This document shows, in pieces, positions 57,024 to 64,000 of a stretch of DNA of 64,000 nucleotides. Positions within the stretch are counted from its first letter, which is position 1. The number at the start of each line of letters is the position of its first letter. The notes below the pieces were generated by a model. The model saw only the letters and a program-made list of their open reading frames with translations. It was not told the DNA's origin and made no database searches. Origin of the DNA: Aphrocallistes beatrix (lineage: Eukaryota > Porifera > Hexactinellida > Sceptrulophora > Aphrocallistidae); NCBI GenBank assembly GCA_963281255.1, contig OY725503.1, forward strand, positions 1,674,001-1,738,000, read 5' to 3'. The position numbers and the translations under genes are program-made.

Positions 57024-57701
57024 CTATGAAGAGTGATAAGAAGAATAAAGTATCTTCTTCAAATAAAGGTAATAATAAAAGATATAACTTGGATAGGATA
57101 TACTAGTATGTTGCAGAAAAAAAGAATTCGGTCGTTTGGATTATTAAATAATTTATACTAAATAATCCAAAGCATTATCAAAATTCAGGCTAAAAAGGAA
57201 GCAAAGTTTAGAATCTTTAGATCAACGGAAAAATAATTATGAATTATATTATTAAATAGATTTGATATATGTAAACTACTATGAGTGGTACATACTCAGT
57301 AGGTTTTGAGCACGAGTAGTTACTTTCGTTTGATTTTGTAGAAAATTCCTAGGATTATTTATCTACATCTTTTTATCTTTGGCTTAAGGTTCGACTTCAA
57401 TAGACACGTTATATTATGCAATATATAATGGAGTGTCCTTGTGGGCTCCTAAACATTAGGATGCCATTTCCTGGAATTTTTATTTGTCTATAAGGAAAGT
57501 TAAAATTCGGAACAGATTTTGGCTAAATTAATAATATCAACGGTGCCATGGATAACCGAAAGGTTATTCTTAAACTAATAATTATTCAATTCCCACCATT
57601 TAAAAATAAATTATACAAATTGACTAATAAATTTAATAGCCTAGTATTTTGATTTTATCTACAATCATTTTTCTTCAAATATCGTCTGTTCTTCCTTATT
57701 A
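57024..57701. other. AT-rich DNA, probably syd intron
   Basis: No exon with JIP3/JIP4 similarity is visible on the minus strand in this stretch or further right, so the preceding intron probably extends over the Tc1 element and beyond. Confidence 0.45.
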
Positions 57702-58836
57702 CAGTCTGTTTCAAAACTATTGAGAATATTCGTGAAATTAGTATCAGCCCATTACTACAGTTTTGAAATTAGTTTTGATATATTGAATCTGAAAAGTGAT
57801 TACATTTCTATCCGATTTTATCAAATTCAATTAAAACTATTTTGTTAAAACATTAGTCAATTCATTCCGAACATCTTCAATGAGCCAAGAAGTGATTAGA
57901 CGACGGATTAAAATCTTGTTTTATGCTGATGTGCATAGTACTGCTGAGTTTATTCGAGTAACCAAACTCCTCCAGAGTACTGTTTATCGAATAACCTACC
58001 TAAACTACCTAGATTTAACATATATCGCTACAGTGTACTGTGTAGTAAAGCCTTCTGGTTACAAATCATTAAAAAGTACTCCAGCGCCACTTATTATAGA
58101 GGTAGTGGCCGCAAAACGATTCGATGGATGAAAGAACCTTAGAATAACAACAATGGGACAGAGTCTGGTTTTCGGATGAATGCTCTGTCTGGCTCAATAG
58201 AGGAAAGGTGAAATTTTGGACGAAATAAAAGCCCCTTATTTAATTAAGTCGGGAAACATTCACCCAAGGTGCATATTTGGGGAACGATATCTGCACGTGG
58301 CGCCTCTGTGGTAAAGACATTTACACAAAACTTCAACTCAGAGGTGTATATCAATACCCTTAATGAAAGTCTCCTTGAAGTTGCTAATTCCTTCTACCCA
58401 GATGGTTGGATCTTACAGGAAGACAATTTGCCAATTCATCGCTCGAGCCTGAGTAGAACATGGAAATCTTCCAAAGATATACTGGTTTTAGACTGGCCAA
58501 GCAATTCTCCACATCTAAACAGCATTGAAAACTTATGGGCAGTTCTGAAGAGTCGATTATTGAAGAAATACATAAGTACCATGGAGGAACTTTGCGAAAA
58601 AATAGTACAAGAGTGGGAGTCTATCACTTCAGATTTTCTACAAAATGTTATCTTCTCAATGGAGAATAGCTTAGGATGTGCATAAAAGTTAAAGGCGAGA
58701 AGATTAATTACTGACTATATAATCTATTTTCAATATTATTCTATGTATTTAACAATCTAACATTGCACTAACAATAGTGAAACATTAGTTTGAGCTAAAA
58801 GTAATGCTGAAAAATTTAATTGTGAAACAGACTGTG
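57702..58836 (+). mobile_element. Tc1-like transposon, DD34E, decayed
   Basis: Short inverted ends: cagtctgtttcaaaac (57702) and tgtgaaacagactg (ending about 58835). The length of about 1.1 kb is slightly short for Tc1 (usually 1.3-1.6 kb). The transposase lies between. Confidence 0.8.
57880..58685 (+). pseudogene. Tc1 transposase, DD34E, broken
   Basis: The N-terminal part (MSQEVIRRRIKILFYADVHS) resembles the helix-turn-helix region. The first catalytic Asp is visible in VWFSDECSVW (about 58170), the second in WILQEDNLPIH (about 58420) and the Glu in HLNSIENLWAVLK (about 58525). I count 34 residues between the second Asp and Glu. There is a frame change near 58130, and in-frame stops lie near 58228 and 58240. 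A usual Pro is replaced in the NPIENLW motif (NSIENLW), and the D in SPDLN is His. Confidence 0.85.
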
Positions 58837-58873
58837 ACGATTAACTTATATAAATTAATCATTTTACAAACTT

Positions 58874-58982
58874 ATGCTGAATTTTGGCTCAGCACCAAGA
58901 TGCAAAACCGGTCATTCCGAAAATCATGGCGGTATACCAGCTTTTCAGATGCTGTCAAACTCTACAGATTTTGAGAAACATG
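58874..58982 (+). pseudogene. THAP-like exon fragment
   Basis: An ATG at 58874 opens MLNFGSAPRCKTGHSENHGG then IPAFQML, resembling the start of THAP domains of the NFCSAPRC type. The first zinc Cys appears replaced by Gly, and the frame runs to a GTAATT donor-like site near 58982. No partner exon is recognised. Confidence 0.4.
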
Positions 58983-61486
58983 GTAATTTTTTTTGCATAA
59001 GATGGTAAGTTTACATAATCAAGTATTTCTATGTGTTTGTATATATTGAATTTTTATAATTTGTGATTCACAGATAAAATGAGCATAGAGGCGGGTTAAA
59101 ATTTCGAGTAGAAGTGAGATATGTTGATAGGGGCAGAAGGTAACTCTGATGCATTTGATTAAGTGTTAGTGTAATAAAGTAGAGAATTCACTCAAATAGT
59201 TGCAAATACAAGACTGCCATATCATGTCGGAGGATTTATTTATTAGAAAAAATGCAAGGATTAGGTACTAACTTTTGAAGCTTGCTACCAAATACCATGA
59301 AATTAAAGTTCCTAACCTTCTTTGATAAAATGCAGTTTACTTCAGTAGTATAAATATTTTTAAGAATGTCCCATATTGCCACCATATTTCACAATATTTT
59401 CTTCAGCAAACAAGAAGTACCAAATGAACCAATTGTCGACGGCAGGATCTTGTATAAAATAGAACTTAAAGTTCATCGATTTTCTGAAATATTTAATACA
59501 TTAATATGACAGATTGGTAGCAATTCCAGATAGATAGTCAAGAGAACCCAATCACGTAATTCAATCATTGAAAATTGAGTGTCGTTATAAACTTGAATAA
59601 ACGCTAATAATTATTTCCCATATAAACAATAATAGTAAATTTCGGTATCTACATTAAATAAATACAAGCAAATGTTGCATATCCAGCTACTTAATTTAGG
59701 CACTCAATTTGTGATTTATCAAATACAGGTCAATCAGTTAATGAAACATATCAATTGTACTCACTCTCATTTACGTGTTTGCTTCATAGTCTCTATATGA
59801 GATTGGAATTAGTGTAAACATTCTAGTTTCTATGGGAAATGAAAAGGAGAGTGACATTCTGCTTGACTATAATAATTAGACCTACAGCCTGGGACAACAT
59901 AAAACATTTCGTTCCAGATTAATAAACTTTACAATAAGGTAGTAAAAAATATTAATTTAATATGTTAAATTCAAGACAATATAAGTAGTAGCATGTAAAT
60001 ATATTGTAATATGGTTGGAAAAGTTTAAATACAAATTCTCTCCCATGTGATCTTCAAATCATTTTGATGAATATTTAGTCCCGATTAAGCGGAGTTCCCA
60101 AAACCGATGAAATTAGTATTAGCTTCTATGTATATATGGGAACAATCCAGTTATTGGAGACTTGTTCTATTAAGGGGTCATCCCGATTATCCGGAATCCC
60201 GAATTAGTGGAGTTGACTATACCAGATAATCATTAACCATTTTCAGAAAATAAAATTTGACTGGTTTAACCAATCTCTAGTCCAAGTCTACTTATCAGCA
60301 CCATTGCTTAAGTGTATTAGAATCCTATGGCTTATAGTATCAAGTTTATAAAAGATATGGTCTTATGTTGTACGTTTGCTGCCGCTGGTTAATCCGAAAG
60401 TTTCATATCTACTCCAACCACTTTATAAGATAAAGGTATTGCTATGAGATCTACGAATTAGTAAAGATATTTGATAAATTAGTAAAAATAATTCAACAAT
60501 ATTTTCATATCCTGGTATAATTATGTCGCTATGCTTTAGATTCGTAGTTGTTGTCAAGATTTTTCCCAAGGTAGGAGGAGGCCAAAACAAAACAGATCTA
60601 ATGATGGGGGTACATCACACAGCTGGGGGATATGGGGGCGCTGTAAGTAATCTCTCAATGAAGGTGATGTATCTTTATATCTTCTTTCGCATTAACTTCA
60701 CCAGACACAATAATCGGGAACTAAATTCTTTCAGTGATTTCCAAGTTATGTTTGCAGTTTTCATTGATTGTCAGCGGAATCAGGCTTTACTCTAGAACAG
60801 CTCTTCTTAAAATTTTGCCTGGGCTCGTAATAGGATCGAGCCTGAGCTCGTAAAAGATTAACTCAAGGGTTGATTGAAAGTTTTCCGATCTTATAACTAC
60901 CATGCAAAATTCATACTAAATAGTTGTGGTTTACTAATAATTTTCATCCATTACTATTATTCCTAGTCAAACATTTGGAGGTTGATTCCAGGGACCTTAT
61001 TCACTAAACTTCTTATACTTAAACTTATAAACTAATTAAATACTTAGTTTTTACAGAGAAAATAATCATAAACTAAGTATTTCCATCACTTAGTTTCCAA
61101 AATCAAAAGTTGGTATTCACGAAACAAAACTAAGTACTTGTACAAAACTAAGTATCAAACTAAGTGAAGATTCTTAATATATACTTTTATAGTTTTTTTA
61201 TGCAAATTTAAGTCATTTTTAAGTTAACTACGAAAATCTATCTTCATATTACTAATGTTTATTAGTAATATAGATTTGGTACTTCTGCACGAATAGAATC
61301 ATTACTACGTATTAAAAAAGTTTGACTTTAATATTATTCTGTACACTCACTCTAATTACGCATTCAGTACAGCAACATGACATACTGATAGGTTTACGTA
61401 AATTGAAAGATGATTTGATTACCTGAAGGATATTTTAAAACTATGATTTAATAACTACACTACTACAAGTATCACAATTACAAATA
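58983..61486. other. AT-rich DNA with MITE remnants
   Basis: 60070-60215 contains a decayed C185-like copy (gattaagcggagttccc ... aattagtggagttgactat). 60595-60650 resembles the 44729 hAT-like MITE interior (cacagctgggggatatgggg). 60990-61160 has reiterated aaactaagtatt motifs in both orientations. No gene is seen. Confidence 0.45.
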
Positions 61487-61979
61487 CAAGCGCGCTTCGC
61501 TTGCTTCCACTGCGGAGCTGGAGGACACTTTGTGTCCGCCGGAGGCGTCATGAGGGCGCCTGAAGTCAAATTGATTAATTATAAGGGAGAATATCTCTAA
61601 AGATGTCAATCCTACTGTTATAAACGATATTGTATGAAAAATCCAAATTTGTCAATTTTTAAATTATTGATGCGTAATAATGCGTCATAACAGAGTGATG
61701 AGCCATCATTTTTTGCTGATAGTTGTAGAATAAGTGAGATATATTAATATACACATTCTTTTAAATTTTAAGCCGTCTATAATCTAAAATGGCTATAGTC
61801 GAAAAGTTATAGTCGAAAAACTGAAATTTCCAATTATAAAAAGATGACGATGACGTCATAATTCCCTGATGATTCGATATTTTCGTCTGAGCTCAGAACA
61901 TAGTGGAGCGATAGCCAAAAGACTCCCAAATGCCAAAAATCAGCTTCATGTGCCTGGCAGTTTCTTCAATCAATTCGTT

Positions 61980-62020
<41 letters not shown>
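61487..62020 (+). repeat. R550 repeat, copy N
   Basis: Head with decayed second hairpin (ggcgtcatgagggcgcc), full body, acgaattg end and a long (TA)n tract. The outer motif is absent, and the (TA)n joins a Tc1-like end at about 62020. Confidence 0.85.
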
Positions 62021-62022
<2 letters not shown>

Positions 62023-62165
62023 CCAAAAGTATTGGAACACCATATTGCTTTGCATCATGAATAATACTTGTTTCATGGTAACTTGACACGCACCATGGAT
62101 ATTCAGTATCTATGGTAACTTGACACGCTCATGAATGAGTATTATCTATGGTAACTTGACACATT
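62020..62165. repeat. Tc1-like terminus followed by three tandem units
   Basis: ttggccaaaagtattggaac looks like a Tc1-type terminal repeat. It is followed by three head-to-tail units sharing atggtaacttgacacgc, spaced about 41 bp (near 62076, 62117, 62147). Confidence 0.6.
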
Positions 62166-63119
62166 TTCTTATCTGATATACTGTCAACCGGAGTCGTAGA
62201 TTGTATAAGTATGGAAACTGATTAACAAAGCAAAACCAGATGGAAGATATTGACTATAATAACTTGTGCCAGTACCACTTGACTGGAGCCTAACCAGCTG
62301 AGATATGGACGCGCTAACTTCTGAAGGAAAGCCTCACGGTTTCAGGTGGAAGGAGGAAAACTCTTCAAGGTAAGCGAAGTTTTGACCATTACTTACTTAA
62401 TAATTGAAAGTTCAGAATGACATTCTAAATTGTCAATATTTTACAATCCAACGCGTAGCCCCTCATTACATTGATTTTTTCGAGATTATTCGCAGTAAAC
62501 GTGGAATAATGGAGCGGTTTGAATACCCAATAAAGTCTAAAATCCCAAAGATTCTTGAGGATTAGCATCTCGATCATCCAGGCGAGAATGAAATGGCAGT
62601 GTCGATTCGCCAAAATTACTTTTGGGATAGAATGTAGTATCAGGATATCAAGCAATTCGTAAGTTTGTTTCCATTAATTAAAGATTTCTTGAAATCATAA
62701 CACCACCAAATTAGACATTCTGTGTGTGACTAAAACCATAGCCAGGGGTTTGTGAATCTGATTGCACAATATTTCAAATCAGAGTTCCCTAAATTCAATA
62801 TTTATTTACACATTGTTTCTGTAATATCCGGAATGATGACGCAAATATTTAAAAATTTTGAAGGATGATTAATCGTGAAGACACGAACATCCAAGACCTT
62901 GTATCGAAATTTCATTAAATTCATACTCATGATAATCTTTTACCATAATCCGTTATGGATAAAATAATATACGGCACTCATTTCAGAAAATGACTATACA
63001 TAGTATAGTCGGCAAACAAAAAAATTCTAGTATTTTTAATATATAAGATATTATAGTACTATATTGCAATCTTTCTAATAGAGAAAGTCATGCCACCACT
63101 GTCAAGTAGACTCAGCGAA
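62166..63119. other. AT-rich DNA without recognisable features
   Basis: I see no convincing coding region, RNA or terminal repeat. Short frames here match nothing I know. Confidence 0.45.
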
Positions 63120-64000
63120 GATGCCCCAACCGTAGAGAGCACTACAACCTATCATTCCCCCTGAGAGGCCTTGGCAACACATAGGTATTGACCTGTTCGT
63201 CGATATGCCAACAGATGAACGAGGTTATAAACACGTGCTCGTGGCCGTTTGCTACCTCAGCAAATACGTCGTTGCGAGGCCACTTAAAACTAAGACAACA
63301 GCAGAAGTTGTTGCAGTGCTACTGAGCATATAGATAACATTCGGTATCCCCAATATATGTCAACATGATCAGGGAAAAGAATTTACAAGCAAGGTTCGTC
63401 ATTCAATTCTACACATTTTAATTAAATAAAATTTCCTGCTTGTCATTGGAATTCTGTTTATTCTTTATTCAAGTCAACTTACATTACACAATAATCATTG
63501 CTACGGCTTCTCTCTCCTCTTGTTCATCAGTTATTTGTTTTTGTCACTTCATCTGACAATTACTTGTACAACTAAGAGTGGATATAGTGCTTCTATTTAC
63601 CGCAATTTTATGAACTCTGTTATTGTCACATCTTATGCAAGAACACACAAGCTGAACTGTTGAAATAATTATTGGTTGAGAAATTGTGATGTTCTAGTTC
63701 GATCATTCTAAGTCACCACACTCTAAAATTCCTAATTTTTAAAGCAAGCGAAAATATTTGGGAGGAAAGTGTAAAAATATTCTCATAGGAAAATTGAGAA
63801 GCTGAGGAGAACTTCTGATGGATCTTGGGTCATTAAACTATCTTTCGCAGAAATCGCTGCTAATACAAAAATAAAGAGATCAACTAAATACTCAGCTTTC
63901 GAGATGATGTTTGGCCGAAGGTGCAATTCCATTCCTTTACTCAAACTGAGTAAAGACTATAGCACCTATCCAGACGAAAACCAATCTGCAGATGATGACG
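63120..64000 (+). pseudogene. KRBA2/Ginger- or Gypsy-type integrase fossil, running off the window
   Basis: Two blocks are visible on the plus strand. 63165-63390 resembles the start of an integrase core (PWQHIGIDLFVDMP, then a block around YVVARPLKTKTT). 63800-63990 resembles its C-terminal side (KRSTKYSAFEMMFGRR). They are separated by about 400 bp without similarity, which could be an intron or inserted DNA. The fossil is broken, with at least one interruption. The relationship to the piece at 25272-25750 is inferred from family resemblance only. Confidence 0.6.

Overview
This is AT-rich, intron-bearing eukaryotic DNA. It holds parts of two host genes, both on the minus strand, embedded in a dense layer of transposon fossils. 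The protein features (a metazoan CPSF73, a JIP3/JIP4-type scaffold protein) and the transposon mix (Tc1/mariner DD34E, DD37E and DD41D, hAT, P-type, CMC-like, a Gypsy LTR element) suggest an arthropod. A copepod would fit, but the sequence alone does not settle the species.

Host genes. CPSF73 (CPSF3, the pre-mRNA 3'-end endonuclease) can be read completely. Exon 1 is at 45366-45651 and exon 2 at 12974-14754. Splice phase and protein alignment join them into a protein of about 688 residues with all metallo-beta-lactamase/beta-CASP metal ligands. The single intron is 30.6 kb (14755-45365). About 4.3 kb upstream of its start codon lie the last two exons of a Sunday driver/JIP3/JIP4 homologue (56723-57023 and 49946-50406), joined across a 6.3 kb intron. 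The rest of that gene lies beyond the right edge.

Layout. 1-12.5 kb: a DD37E Tc1-like element, several MITEs, a TIR element with 8-9 bp target duplications that carries an integrase-like fossil, and a 4.1 kb CMC/Chapaev-like element. 13-14.8 kb: CPSF73 exon 2. 14.8-45.4 kb (CPSF73 intron): a DD41D mariner split by a hAT element, an internally deleted P-type element with a THAP exon, a tRNA-like SINE, a young Gypsy element with 98% identical LTRs, large palindromic elements, an inverted duplication of a PIN-like gene, and a cluster of MITEs at 40.4-42.9 kb. 45.4-57 kb: CPSF73 exon 1, a multi-armed palindrome, and the syd-like exons with a second copy of the integrase-bearing TIR element. 57-64 kb: a Tc1 DD34E fossil, a THAP-like fragment, and an integrase fossil running off the right edge.

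The dominant repeat, called R550 here, occurs at least 14 times. Each copy has a GC-rich head with two tandem perfect hairpins, a body with cAMP-response and AP-1-like palindromes, (TA)n arms, and in some copies an outer inverted 26-bp motif. Other TA-targeting elements have repeatedly inserted into its (TA)n arms, building nested islands.
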